Both the position numbers and the translations under genes were made by a program. The notes under the pieces were generated by a model. The model was not told the DNA's origin. It saw nothing but the letters and a program-made list of their open reading frames with translations, and searched no databases. This document shows, one piece after another, positions 9,192-17,684 of a stretch of 64,000 nucleotides of DNA. How positions within the stretch are numbered: the first letter of the stretch is position 1; each line of letters opens with the position of its first letter. Source of the stretch: a bacterium BMS3Bbin03. GTDB lineage: Bacteria > Zhuqueibacterota > JdFR-76 > BMS3Abin05. The stretch is taken from assembly GCA_002898015.1 (NCBI GenBank), contig BDTM01000015.1, positions 1-64,000 on the forward strand, given 5' to 3'.

Positions 9192-9225
9192 CCTCACGCC
9201 CGCCGCTGAATAACTGCCGATTGGC

Positions 9226-9621
9226 CTAACCCTGCTGAAGCAGCGCCAGCAATTGGTCCTCCTGGCGCAGCCCCACCCAGAATTCCCGAATGATTCCGTT
9301 TTTCACCCACACGATAGACGGCGTGCCCATCACGCCGAACTTTTTAGCCATGTCGCCTTCCTGTGCGACATCCACCTCAAACGCATTATTAAACTGCTTT
9401 TGCACGCTCCGAAAGATCGGCGTTTGTGCTTTACAGGCCCGGCAGGAGGCGCTGAAAAAGTACAGCAGCACGCTGTCACCCTGCCGAATTTTCGAACCGA
9501 TCTGCCCCGAAATCGCTTCAACTTTTTTGCCCTTCTTGCGTTTTGCCTTTAAAATAATCAAAAATTGGGAAAACAACAAGAAGCCCAGAACGGACCCAAA
9601 TGCAATGAATAAAATCTTCAT
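9226..9621 (-). CDS. Membrane-anchored thioredoxin-like protein (CRAC active site)
   Basis: 131-residue thioredoxin-fold protein. The N-terminal 20 residues are hydrophobic (FIAFGSVLGFLLFSQFLII) and followed by a lysine-rich stretch, so it is probably an inner-membrane protein; by the positive-inside rule the thioredoxin domain may face the cytoplasm. The active site is C-R-A-C in FFSASCRACKAQ, and the cis-proline loop GTPSIV is present. Its start codon overlaps the stop of the upstream small membrane gene by one base (TAATG), so the two are co-translated. A role in thiol-disulphide exchange is likely; the substrate is unknown. Confidence 0.85.
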   Translation of the reverse strand: MKILFIAFGSVLGFLLFSQFLIILKAKRKKGKKVEAISGQIGSKIRQGDSVLLYFFSASCRACKAQTPIFRSVQKQFNNAFEVDVAQEGDMAKKFGVMGTPSIVWVKNGIIREFWVGLRQEDQLLALLQQG

Positions 9622-9854
9622 TATTTATCCTCATTTTTTAATTGTCTGTTTCGAAAAATAGTCCGTAATTTCAGACCAAAGAAAAAACCGATTCCGGCGC
9701 CGAAACCCGTGCTCACAAGGGGGTTGCCGTACACCTGCGCCGGTGCCGAATAGCCTTTCACCCAGATAAAATAACCGTACCCCGCTGCCGCACAAATGAC
9801 TGTCATAAAAACGACGAGCCAATGACTCACCAGAAGCTTTTCAAACGATTTCAT
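9621..9854 (-). CDS. Small two-helix membrane protein of unknown function
   Basis: 77-residue protein with two hydrophobic segments (about 10-32, WLVVFMTVICAAAGYGYFIW, and about 44-62, LVSTGFGAGIGFFFGL) separated by a short loop and ending in a basic, charged tail. I do not recognise a family. It shares a one-base stop/start overlap with the thioredoxin-like gene, which suggests the two products act together, perhaps as a membrane partner of the redox protein. It is probably real because of the coupling and the clean start, but function is open. Confidence 0.65.
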   Translation of the reverse strand: MKSFEKLLVSHWLVVFMTVICAAAGYGYFIWVKGYSAPAQVYGNPLVSTGFGAGIGFFFGLKLRTIFRNRQLKNEDK

Positions 9855-10008
9855 CAGATGCCCTTTGATTTTATAAAACGGTCTTTAATATACAACAATA
9901 TAACGCCGAAATTCAAGAAAAACTTCGCTTTTTTCAGTTTATTTAAAACATTATCCAAATAGAACGATTTTTCTGCCATCCATCAAGCAAAAAATAAAAA
10001 TATTTTCA

Positions 10009-10037
10009 TTGATAAATAGACGATTTTGTGTTAAATT
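10009..10037 (+). promoter_or_regulatory. Candidate sigma70-type promoter for efp operon
   Basis: TTGATA (10009-10014) and TAAATT (10032-10037) with a 17-bp spacer, about 100 bp upstream of the efp start. It is the best match in the 281-bp gap that separates the divergent thioredoxin and efp operons. Confidence 0.45.
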
Positions 10038-10135
10038 TTGTTGATTTTTAATTTTCAGACTATTATATTTTCAAGGTTTTCAACATAATTCAGATTCGTG
10101 AATTTAGCCGCATCATTTACAATTGGAGGGTATTT

Positions 10136-10693
10136 ATGGTTCAGGCTTCCCAAATTCGAAACGGAATGGTCTTGAGTATCGACAATCATCTCTGGCAAGT
10201 GGCGGAATTCCAATTTGTGCAACCCGGGAAAGGCGGCGCATTTGTTCGTACAAAAATCAAAAATCTAAAAACCGGCCGGGTCATTGAGCGCACCTTCCGT
10301 TCGGATGAAAAAGTAAACGATGTGCGTGTTGAAAGCAAAGATATGCAATACTTATATCGTGACGGCTCCCTTTTCTATTTCATGGATAAACAAACTTATG
10401 AACAGGTGGCTGTCACCGAAGATTTAATCGGAGATTCCAAGAATTATTTAAAAGAAGCTGCAAATGTGAAAATTCTTTTTAACGAAACCACACCCATCGG
10501 AATTGAACTGCCATTCTTTGTCGAACTAAAAGTTGTGGAGACCGAACCCGGCGTAAAAGGCGACACGGTATCCGGGGCAACCAAAGTTGCGAAATTGGAA
10601 ACCGGAGCTGTTGTTCAGGTGCCGCTTTTTATTGAACAGGGAGAAATTTTAAAAATCGATACGCGTACCGGAACATATGTGGAACGTGTTTAA
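10136..10693 (+). CDS. efp: Elongation factor P
   Basis: 185-residue EF-P, the ribosome-bound factor that rescues stalling at polyproline stretches. The three-domain, tRNA-shaped protein is full length. The modified-residue loop reads QPGKGGAF, with lysine at position 32, so modification (if any) is of the lysine type rather than arginine rhamnosylation. The C-terminal block TGAVVQVPLFIEQGEILKID is typical. A good ribosome-binding site (TTGGAGGG) precedes the ATG. It heads a + strand operon with accB and accC, a common arrangement in several phyla. Confidence 0.97.
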   Translation: MVQASQIRNGMVLSIDNHLWQVAEFQFVQPGKGGAFVRTKIKNLKTGRVIERTFRSDEKVNDVRVESKDMQYLYRDGSLFYFMDKQTYEQVAVTEDLIGDSKNYLKEAANVKILFNETTPIGIELPFFVELKVVETEPGVKGDTVSGATKVAKLETGAVVQVPLFIEQGEILKIDTRTGTYVERV

Positions 10694-10720
10694 TGGCAGG
10701 CCATTTTAGGAGGCCGTTTT

Positions 10721-11209
10721 ATGAAAGCATCTAAGATTCTCGAATTAGTCAAAATTGTTGAACAAAGTAATATTAACCAACTCGAAGTCTCACGCTGGGG
10801 GCAAAAGGTCAAGATTGTGAAAGGGCTGACGCCCAGCAACGGGTCCGGGGCACAAATCGCCGTACAGGCAGCACCGGCACCGCAGCCTGTTCCGCAAGCG
10901 GAGCAACAGACTACGCCGCCCGCATCTGTTCCGGTGCCCGCACCGGCCAAAAAAGAAAATTTCATCGAAATTCGATCCCCCATGGTGGGCACCTTTTACA
11001 GATCTCCTGCCCCCGACGCAGAACCTTATGTGAAAGCCGGTGATCCCATCGAACCCGGGAAAGTCCTCTGTATCATCGAAGCCATGAAATTGATGAATGA
11101 AATTGAAGCCGAAGTGAGCGGAAAAATTGTGGATATTCTGGTTGAAAATGCAAAGCCGGTGGAATACAATCAGCTTCTTTTTCTGGTCGAACCTATTAGA
11201 AGCGCCTGA
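10721..11209 (+). CDS. accB: Biotin carboxyl carrier protein of acetyl-CoA carboxylase
   Basis: 162-residue BCCP. The N-terminal helix region is followed by an alanine/proline-rich linker (about 50-80) and a C-terminal biotinyl domain. The biotin-acceptor lysine is K123 in EAMKLMNE. The thumb and hammerhead context ([19 protein letters not shown]) is present. It carries carboxybiotin between biotin carboxylase (the next gene) and carboxyltransferase; accA and accD are not in this window. A GGAGG site sits just upstream of the ATG, and the gene is 27 bp after efp. Confidence 0.97.
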   Translation: MKASKILELVKIVEQSNINQLEVSRWGQKVKIVKGLTPSNGSGAQIAVQAAPAPQPVPQAEQQTTPPASVPVPAPAKKENFIEIRSPMVGTFYRSPAPDAEPYVKAGDPIEPGKVLCIIEAMKLMNEIEAEVSGKIVDILVENAKPVEYNQLLFLVEPIRSA

Positions 11210-11235
11210 ATCAAATCGCTTAGAGGAGATTTCCT

Positions 11236-12597
11236 TTGTTCAAAAAAATCCTGATTGCCAATAGGGGTGAGATTGCTCTGAGAATTATTCGGGCCTGCAA
11301 GGAATTAAACATCGAGACGGTCGCCGTTTATTCTGAGGCGGATGCCGAATCGCTCGCGGTCCGTTTTGCCGATGAAGCGGTCTGTATCGGTCCTCCGCCG
11401 TCATCGGAAAGCTATCTGAGTATTCCGAGGATCATCAGCGCCGCGGAAGTGACCAATGCCGATGCCATTCATCCGGGTTACGGATTTTTGGCGGAAAATG
11501 CCCATTTTGCCGAAGTGGCTCAATCCTGTGACATTCAATTCATCGGCCCCACACCGGAACTGATCGAAAAGATGGGGAATAAATCTCTGGCTAAGGAAAC
11601 GATGAAAAAAGCCGGACTGCCCGTCATTCCGGGGAGTGAAGGCATTCTGAAAAATGCGGACAAAGCCAAAGAACTGGCGGATTCCGTCGGATATCCGATT
11701 ATCCTCAAGGCTTCCGCCGGCGGCGGCGGAAAGGGAATGCGCATTGTGCGGGAACCCTCCGAGATGGCAAATGCCTTCCAGATGGCACAAAACGAAGCGG
11801 GCGCGGCTTTTGGGGACGATGCCATTTACATGGAGAAATTTTTTGAGCATCCCCGCCATATCGAGGTTCAAATTCTGGGGGACAACCACGGAAATATTGT
11901 GGCGCTTGGCGAGCGGGAATGTTCCGTTCAGCGAAAACACCAGAAGCTGCTTGAAGAGTCTCCTTCGGCCGTTGTGACACAGGCGATGCGAAAGGAACTG
12001 AATAAGCTGGCGATGAAAGGTGCAAAATATTGCGGGTACAGCAGTGCCGGAACAATGGAGTTTCTGCTGGACACCGACGGAAAATTTTATTTCATGGAAA
12101 TGAACACCCGCATTCAGGTGGAGCATCCGGTTACAGAAATGGTGATGGATGTGGATCTGGTCAAAGACCAGATCCGTGTGGCGGCGGGCGAAAAAATCCG
12201 GATGAAAAAACTGTTCAAGATGCGGGGCCACGCCATCGAATGCCGGATTAACGCCGAGGATCCGGACAAAGACTTCAGGCCGTCACCGGGCAAAATTATC
12301 GACTTTCACGCGCCGGGCGGACCCGGCATTCGGATCGACACGCATGTCTTTGCCCAATATGTCATTCCGCCTTATTACGATTCTCTGATTGTAAAAGTCA
12401 TTGCCCACGGCAATACCCGGGAAGACGCCCTCATGCGGATGAAACGAGCCCTTGAAGAATTTGTCATCGAGGGGATTCATACCACCATTCCATTTCATCA
12501 AAAAGTTCTAGCCAATGAGGCATTTTGGCATGGAAAATATGACATTCGTTTTATCGAAATACTTCAAGCTGAGGAAGAATTTAAAAAGGGACATTAA
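11236..12597 (+). CDS. accC: Biotin carboxylase subunit of acetyl-CoA carboxylase
   Basis: 453-residue ATP-grasp biotin carboxylase that carboxylates BCCP with bicarbonate and ATP. Recognisable blocks are [18 protein letters not shown] at the N-terminus, the glycine-rich ATP loop [14 protein letters not shown], the [11 protein letters not shown] motif and the catalytic [14 protein letters not shown] segment. The start is TTG at 11236, preceded by GAGGAG. It is 26 bp after accB, forming the accBC unit for malonyl-CoA and fatty-acid synthesis. No truncation is seen. Confidence 0.97.
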   Translation: MFKKILIANRGEIALRIIRACKELNIETVAVYSEADAESLAVRFADEAVCIGPPPSSESYLSIPRIISAAEVTNADAIHPGYGFLAENAHFAEVAQSCDIQFIGPTPELIEKMGNKSLAKETMKKAGLPVIPGSEGILKNADKAKELADSVGYPIILKASAGGGGKGMRIVREPSEMANAFQMAQNEAGAAFGDDAIYMEKFFEHPRHIEVQILGDNHGNIVALGERECSVQRKHQKLLEESPSAVVTQAMRKELNKLAMKGAKYCGYSSAGTMEFLLDTDGKFYFMEMNTRIQVEHPVTEMVMDVDLVKDQIRVAAGEKIRMKKLFKMRGHAIECRINAEDPDKDFRPSPGKIIDFHAPGGPGIRIDTHVFAQYVIPPYYDSLIVKVIAHGNTREDALMRMKRALEEFVIEGIHTTIPFHQKVLANEAFWHGKYDIRFIEILQAEEEFKKGH

Positions 12598-12647
12598 AGA
12601 CTGCTGGTTGACAGGTCATAAACTTTACAAATGAAGGAGCAGCAACC

Positions 12648-13025
12648 ATGGAAATCCCCGAAGATCTTTTGTATACCGAAGAGCATGAATGGGTTTATAT
12701 CGAGGGCGATGTGGGCATAATAGGAATCACCGATTATGCCCAGGCAGAATTGGGAGACGTGGTTTTCGTCGAACTTCCCCATGTCGGCGATCACATTCAA
12801 CAAATGGAACCGTTCGGAAGCATCGAGGCCGTGAAAACAGTTTCGGACCTGTTTGCGCCCGTTTCGGGAGAGGTTATTGAAGTCAATACAAATCTGGAGA
12901 ATAATCCTCAGTTGATCAACCAGGACCCTTACGGTGAGGGCTGGATCATTAAAGTTAAGCTGTCTAATATGAAACAGACCGAAGAGCTAATCACAGCAGA
13001 TGACTATCATAATCTGATTGAATAG
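12648..13025 (+). CDS. gcvH: Glycine cleavage system H protein
   Basis: 125-residue lipoyl-carrier protein. The lipoylated lysine is K63 in SIEAVKTVSDL, and the flanking ITDYAQAELGDVVFVELP block is diagnostic. It shuttles the aminomethyl group between the P and T proteins. It lies 50 bp after accC and 6 bp before the P-protein alpha subunit, so acetyl-CoA carboxylase and part of the glycine cleavage system appear to share a transcript. GGAGCAGC upstream of the ATG is the likely ribosome-binding site. Confidence 0.97.
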   Translation: MEIPEDLLYTEEHEWVYIEGDVGIIGITDYAQAELGDVVFVELPHVGDHIQQMEPFGSIEAVKTVSDLFAPVSGEVIEVNTNLENNPQLINQDPYGEGWIIKVKLSNMKQTEELITADDYHNLIE

Positions 13026-13031
13026 TGCCTT

Positions 13032-14393
13032 ATGCCATTTATTCCCAATACGGATGACGAACAGCAGGAGATGCTCCGTGCAATCGGCGTCGAAAAATTC
13101 GAGGATTTGTTAGAGACGATTCCCGAAGATGTTCGGTTTCGAAAGGATTTCAATTTACCCGATCCGGTTTCTGAACTGGAAGCGTTTCAACTCTTGCGAA
13201 CGCTTTCAAAAAAGAACAAATCGATTTATGATTATGCCTGTTTCCTGGGCGGCGGTTCCTACGATCATTTTATTCCGGCCGCAATCGATCATATTTTGCT
13301 GCGGCCCGAGTTTTACACCGCCTACACGCCTTATCAACCGGAGGTCAGCCAGGGCACACTCCAGGCTATTTTTGAGTACCAATCGATGATGTCCAATTTA
13401 ACGGAGATGGATGTGACCAACGCCTCCATGTACGATGCCGGATCGGCACTGGCAGAGGCGGCGTTAATGGCCTTTCACACCAAAAACAGACCTGAAATTG
13501 TGGTGTCGCGGGGTGTCAATCCCTTTTACCGCCGTGTCATCCGCACCTACCTTCACGGGCTGCAGGTCAGGATTCACGAAATTGATCTGGGGCGGGATGG
13601 CGGTACGGATCTGCACAAATTGAAATCTGCCGTAACCGAAAACACGGCCGGCGTGATTCTTCAGCATCCCAATTTTTTTGGAATTCTGGAGGAAACGGAA
13701 GAAATTGAACCCATTGTCCACCGTTCGGGGGCGTTATTGCTGACCTCCAACGACCCCATTTCACTTGGACTCCTAAAACCGCCCGGTCAATATAATGCGG
13801 ACATTGCCACGGGTGAAGGGCAGGTTTTGGGCAATCCGCTGGCATTTGGCGGCCCTTATCTGGGAATATTCTCGGTAAAACAGGCATTGGTACGCAAAAT
13901 GCCCGGACGCCTTGTGGGCAAAACAGTCGATTCCGAAGGGCGCACCGGCTACGTGATGACACTCCAGACCCGCGAGCAGCACATTCGCCGTGAAAAGGCC
14001 ACGTCCAACATCTGCACCAACCATGCGCTCAATGCCCTTGCAGCCACCGTGTACCTTTCCCTTTTGGGAAAACAGGGCATTCAAGAGGTGGCGAATCAGT
14101 GCGTCCAAAAAAGTCATTATCTTGCGGAACAGATTTCGAAAATACCGGGATTTAAACTAAAATTCGACCGACCCTTCTTCAAGGAATTTGTGATTGAAGC
14201 CCCGGTTTCTGCTTCACTCATTCGTTCAAAATTGAAAGAAATAAATATTCTTGCCGGAATCGATTTATCCCGGTTTGACTACGGCCTGGAGAATTCGCTG
14301 CTGATCGCCGTCACGGAGAAGCGCAGTCAGGCCGAAATGGATGCGTATGCGGAAGGTCTAAAGTCGATAAGCCCAGAGACTTCGGGACAATAA
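13032..14393 (+). CDS. gcvPA: Glycine dehydrogenase (decarboxylating) subunit 1
   Basis: 453-residue alpha subunit of the two-subunit glycine decarboxylase. Typical blocks are the N-terminal MPFIPNTDDEQQEML and RFRKDFNLP, the FLGGGSYDHFIP stretch, TPYQPEVSQGTLQAIFEYQ, and ATGEGQVLGNPLAFGGPYLGIF. This subunit needs a PLP-binding beta subunit (gcvPB), which usually follows directly. Here it is not in this window; the operon ends at a strong terminator right after this gene, so gcvPB and gcvT must lie elsewhere if the pathway works. Confidence 0.95.
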   Translation: MPFIPNTDDEQQEMLRAIGVEKFEDLLETIPEDVRFRKDFNLPDPVSELEAFQLLRTLSKKNKSIYDYACFLGGGSYDHFIPAAIDHILLRPEFYTAYTPYQPEVSQGTLQAIFEYQSMMSNLTEMDVTNASMYDAGSALAEAALMAFHTKNRPEIVVSRGVNPFYRRVIRTYLHGLQVRIHEIDLGRDGGTDLHKLKSAVTENTAGVILQHPNFFGILEETEEIEPIVHRSGALLLTSNDPISLGLLKPPGQYNADIATGEGQVLGNPLAFGGPYLGIFSVKQALVRKMPGRLVGKTVDSEGRTGYVMTLQTREQHIRREKATSNICTNHALNALAATVYLSLLGKQGIQEVANQCVQKSHYLAEQISKIPGFKLKFDRPFFKEFVIEAPVSASLIRSKLKEINILAGIDLSRFDYGLENSLLIAVTEKRSQAEMDAYAEGLKSISPETSGQ

Positions 14394-14395
14394 AA

Positions 14396-14421
14396 AAATC
14401 CCCTCGAAAAAGAGGGGATTT
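14396..14421. terminator. Strong intrinsic terminator, possibly bidirectional
   Basis: AAATCCCCTC (14396-14405) and GAGGGGATTT (14412-14421) form a perfect 10-bp stem with a GAAAAA loop, 3 bp after the gcvPA stop. On the minus strand the stem is followed by a T-rich run from the AAAAAAA at 14392-14398, so it can also end the convergent SCP2-like gene. Confidence 0.85.
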
Positions 14422-14444
14422 ACAGAACCGGAGCCTTTCCGGTC

Positions 14445-14852
14445 TCATTCATAATTTCCGTGAAATTCGGTTTTGATTGTCCGGAGCAGCTCCACCCACC
14501 GAAGCGTCGCTTTATTATATTTGAGCATTTCCGGCAGCGGCCCTTTGACTTTCAGTTTACGCATGGTCATGGCCTTGACCGGCCCCATTTTTCCTTTCAG
14601 AATCTGGTACCAGACTTTGTAAGGCCCTGCGATAACAAAATCCGTAGGACGCTCATCCTCCCAGTGATCCACTATTTTCCCATTTTCAATCTTGTACCCC
14701 ATGATGATGTTTTCACTAATGCCGTTCTCCGGTTCCGCGAGCACCTTAAAGGTGTAGCTTTTGTTAAGATTTTTTGCAAGCTGATAATACGTCTCATCCG
14801 AATTCACGATTTTCATGGCTTCCGCCCACCATTCATTTGATCCTAATAACAT
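14445..14852 (-). CDS. SCP2 sterol-binding-domain protein
   Basis: 135-residue single-domain protein resembling the SCP2 sterol-transfer fold, a hydrophobic-cavity domain that binds lipids or acyl-CoA. Supporting pattern: the DxTYYQLAKNLNKSYTFKVLAEPENG beginning, the DFVIAGPYKVWYQILKGKMGPVKAMTMRKLKVKGPLPEMLKY block and the amphipathic C-terminal helix. No signal peptide is visible. It starts 18 bp after the ThDP enzyme and closes that minus-strand unit. A ligand cannot be named; the context suggests a small hydrophobic intermediate linked to the enzymes upstream. Confidence 0.7.
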   Translation of the reverse strand: MLLGSNEWWAEAMKIVNSDETYYQLAKNLNKSYTFKVLAEPENGISENIIMGYKIENGKIVDHWEDERPTDFVIAGPYKVWYQILKGKMGPVKAMTMRKLKVKGPLPEMLKYNKATLRWVELLRTIKTEFHGNYE

Positions 14853-14870
14853 GATTTAATCCTTTCTTTT

Positions 14871-16580
14871 TTAAATGACGCCATCCAGCCAGACGGCATC
14901 CAATGTTTCCAGATCGGGAACTTTAAGATTCGCAGCCGGGTCGACCAAAATGTCCAGCAGGGCCGGTTCACCGGATTTCACCGCCCGGTCCAGAGCCGGT
15001 TTTATTTTCGACGGTTCGGAAATTCTCTCACCGTACCAGCCAAAGCCCTTGGCCACTTCCGCGAATTTCACATCCTGAAAATCGACGCCAATGTAGCGTC
15101 CCTCCGGCTGATCCGCTTTAATCATCCCCCAGGCACGGTCGTTCATAATACCCACAATAATTTGGAGATTGAATCGTTTAACCGTTTCCATTTCCTGGAT
15201 ATTGAACATAAACGCCCCGTCGCCCGTCAGCAGATAAACGGGACGGTTGGGAAAGGTCAGTTTGGCTGCAATGGCTTTCGACAAACCGCCGCCGAGCATT
15301 CCGCTGTCGGATTGTGCGAGAAAGCTGAACGGACGATTAATTCTGGTCAAATAAGTCGCCCAGACCTGGGAATTTCCGCCGTCCAGAACCACAATTGCAT
15401 CCTCCGAAAAATGGTTTTTAAATTCCGCCACAGGCCGCAGCGGGTGAATGGGTTTTACATCCGACCGGCCGGCTTCAATAAATTCTTCCAGCCAGACGTT
15501 TTCGGTGTCACGATATTGTTTTAGACGCTCATTGGGTTTATTTCGCCTGATATTTTCCTCCTTCAGGCGTTTTAACACCGCTCGTAAAAATTCGCCCACG
15601 TCGGATTGAATCGCCAGATCAACCCGCCGGTTCAGCGCCATCGATTCCGGGTTGATGTCCACCTGAATGAATTTTTGTGCCTCCGGCAATCCCCAAGCCG
15701 GTTCCCGTCCCCACATGTCCATCGCGCAGAGACGGGCGCCCAGATCGATGACCAGGTCCGCCTCCGACTGAGCCGAAATGGAACCGTAACCCATGGGAAT
15801 AAACGACAGCGGATGATTGTCCGGAAAAACACCCCGGGCGTAGACGGTTGTGGTCACGGCGGCCTGCAGGCGTTCCGCAAGCGCCTTCAATTCCGCGAAA
15901 GCTCCGGACCGCTGCACGGCGCCGCCGGCATGAATCAGGGGATTTTCGGATGCCCGAATCAGTTCCACGGCACGCTCCACATCCCCGGGCGAAGGCGACG
16001 GCTTGTTCATGATCCGGTAATTCTCGGGCTGCAAAAATTGCAGATCATCCTCATCGCCTTCGTAAAAAAGCACATCCACCGGAATATCCAGGTGCACAGG
16101 CGCGGGCGTCCCGCTGAGAGCCGACCGGAAAGCCCGCTGCACCAATTCGGGAATCCGACGCCAGTGAGACACCACCGCATTCCATTTCGTGATGGGCGCA
16201 AACAGATCTTTGTGATTGCAGTATTGTGTGGAGCCCGTGTCGGGATAGGCTTTCCAGCTCTGCACCTGGACGGTCAGCACCAGAATAGCACTGTTTTCCG
16301 AGTACGCTTCGTACACGCCGGGCACCAGATCGACCGCTCCCGGACCCACCGTCCCCAAACAGACCCCCACTTCATTGGTCAGACGGGAATAGGCATCTGC
16401 CGCATGAGCCGCCGCCTGTTCGTGGCGGGTCATGATAAATTCCAGCCCTTCTTTCCTCCCCAGACGATGAATCGCATCCAGAAAGGGAATCCATTGGCCT
16501 CCCGGAATTCCAAAAATATAGCGAACCTTTTCCATCAAGAGCGCTTTTAGCAGCGCCTCGGCACCACTTATTTTTCCCAT
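14871..16580 (-). CDS. Thiamine-diphosphate enzyme, acetolactate-synthase-like
   Basis: 569-residue three-domain ThDP enzyme of the IlvB/benzoylformate-decarboxylase type. The catalytic glutamate sits in the TRHEQAAAHAADAY motif (about residue 54) and the ThDP-binding motif is GDGAFMFN followed about 20 residues later by IMND. It has the usual PYR, central and PP domains. It could be an acetolactate synthase, a 2-oxoacid decarboxylase or a related lyase; no regulatory ilvH gene is next to it, which argues against a biosynthetic ALS. Neighbours are a zinc dehydrogenase upstream and an SCP2-like protein downstream, so a three-step catabolic unit is plausible. Confidence 0.8.
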   Translation of the reverse strand: MGKISGAEALLKALLMEKVRYIFGIPGGQWIPFLDAIHRLGRKEGLEFIMTRHEQAAAHAADAYSRLTNEVGVCLGTVGPGAVDLVPGVYEAYSENSAILVLTVQVQSWKAYPDTGSTQYCNHKDLFAPITKWNAVVSHWRRIPELVQRAFRSALSGTPAPVHLDIPVDVLFYEGDEDDLQFLQPENYRIMNKPSPSPGDVERAVELIRASENPLIHAGGAVQRSGAFAELKALAERLQAAVTTTVYARGVFPDNHPLSFIPMGYGSISAQSEADLVIDLGARLCAMDMWGREPAWGLPEAQKFIQVDINPESMALNRRVDLAIQSDVGEFLRAVLKRLKEENIRRNKPNERLKQYRDTENVWLEEFIEAGRSDVKPIHPLRPVAEFKNHFSEDAIVVLDGGNSQVWATYLTRINRPFSFLAQSDSGMLGGGLSKAIAAKLTFPNRPVYLLTGDGAFMFNIQEMETVKRFNLQIIVGIMNDRAWGMIKADQPEGRYIGVDFQDVKFAEVAKGFGWYGERISEPSKIKPALDRAVKSGEPALLDILVDPAANLKVPDLETLDAVWLDGVI

Positions 16581-16671
16581 AAAATTTTCCTCCTCTTTCT
16601 CTCTTTAACCGGTTATTTCAGGCGCGGCAAAGCCGCAATAAAAGCAATCGAATGACCCAAAGGGGGTTCAT

Positions 16672-17679
16672 TCAAACAAAACGATTGACCAGAATTTTAA
16701 TTTCATGATTCTCTCCCGTAAGCTTTTTGAATCCCTTCCCGGAAATCTCCGAAAGCGCAATTCTGGAGGTCGCCAGATCGAGCGGATTAATGGCCCCCGA
16801 ACGAATGAGATCCGCGGCTTCCATAAATTCATGTGTGCAGGAAAAAACCGACTGAATGGCCTTTTCATTGTACATCATATCCAAAAAATCCATTTCAACA
16901 GATTCTGTGGAGACGCCTAAAATAATGACTCTTCCGCCTTTGATGACATCCTGCACCGCTTCCTGAATGGTCGCCGGAAGACCCACACACTCGAACACCA
17001 CATCCGGGAGCTGCCCGAATTCTTTTTCACAAAAATCCATCGGATCGGTTTCAAAAGGATTCAAAACGGCATCCGCATATTTTTGGGCTATTTTTCTGCG
17101 GAAATCATCCGGTTCCGACAACACGACCTGTTCAACGCCTTTCAATTTCAACACACGCGTTAACAGATTTCCAATGGTCCCTCCGCCGATGACCAGGCAT
17201 TTTTCGGCGGGATGAATGCCTGATTTTTCACAGGCGTGAACCACCACGGATAAGGGTTCACAAAAGGCGGCTTTCTCAAAATCCGTGTGACCGATTGCAA
17301 CCACATTTTGCTCAGGGACTTTGATGAACTCCGCGAATGCACCGGGATGTGTGATGCCTATTGTCCCCATATCATCACAAAGATTGAATTTCCCGGCTTT
17401 ACAAAAGGAACATTTCCCGCAGGCCAGCACCGGATTAGACGTGACGCGGTCCCCTTTTTTAAATTTCAGGGCCTCTTTTCCGACATCAGCGACGGTTCCC
17501 GAGAATTCGTGTCCCATCACAATCCCCGGCTCGTACAGGCCTGTGGAAAATCCGTGCACGTCCGAGCCGCAAATGCCCGCCACGGCCACCCGAATCAGCA
17601 CCTCATCGGCTTCAATTTTTGGAAACGGAACATCCGTCACATCCACTTCACCAATATCTTTCAAAACGGCTGCTTTCAT
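16672..17679 (-). CDS. Zinc-dependent alcohol dehydrogenase (MDR family)
   Basis: 335-residue medium-chain dehydrogenase. Catalytic zinc ligands are in CGSDVHG and GHEFSG, and the four structural-zinc cysteines follow the CxxCxxCx7C pattern of CGKCSFCKAGKFNLC. The Rossmann nucleotide loop VIGGGTIGN is present. It belongs to the sorbitol/threonine-dehydrogenase-like branch; the substrate alcohol cannot be read. It is 5 bp after polX and 91 bp before the ThDP enzyme, so it is probably cotranscribed with both. A GAATGA-type hairpin overlaps its stop codon. Confidence 0.85.
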   Translation of the reverse strand: MKAAVLKDIGEVDVTDVPFPKIEADEVLIRVAVAGICGSDVHGFSTGLYEPGIVMGHEFSGTVADVGKEALKFKKGDRVTSNPVLACGKCSFCKAGKFNLCDDMGTIGITHPGAFAEFIKVPEQNVVAIGHTDFEKAAFCEPLSVVVHACEKSGIHPAEKCLVIGGGTIGNLLTRVLKLKGVEQVVLSEPDDFRRKIAQKYADAVLNPFETDPMDFCEKEFGQLPDVVFECVGLPATIQEAVQDVIKGGRVIILGVSTESVEMDFLDMMYNEKAIQSVFSCTHEFMEAADLIRSGAINPLDLATSRIALSEISGKGFKKLTGENHEIKILVNRFV

Positions 17680-17684
17680 TGTGT

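Larger units (their letters stand above)
8815..9225. other. 410-bp intergenic region with two perfect DnaA boxes
   Basis: No supported gene. TGTGGATAA (reverse complement TTATCCACA) occurs at 8918-8926 and 9183-9191, both in the same orientation, and TGTAAATAA, one mismatch from consensus, lies between them at 9008-9016. An AT-rich run sits near 9044-9055. The flanking genes are a TPR protein and a thioredoxin-like gene, both on the minus strand, so part of the region must serve as promoter for the TPR gene. It could be a DnaA-binding locus; an origin role is uncertain. Confidence 0.5.

Noticed and set aside
8815..9225. Calling this region the chromosome origin
   Set aside because: Only two perfect boxes are present, no dnaA, dnaN or parA genes are near, and most genes to the right are oriented against a fork starting here.
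11401..12231. Minus-strand open frame (276 codons) over accC
   Set aside because: It is a shadow of accC with no recognisable motif.
15606..16550. Long + strand open frame (314 codons) over the ThDP enzyme
   Set aside because: It is antisense to a well-supported gene and reads as low-complexity His/Arg/Gln-rich sequence without a domain.
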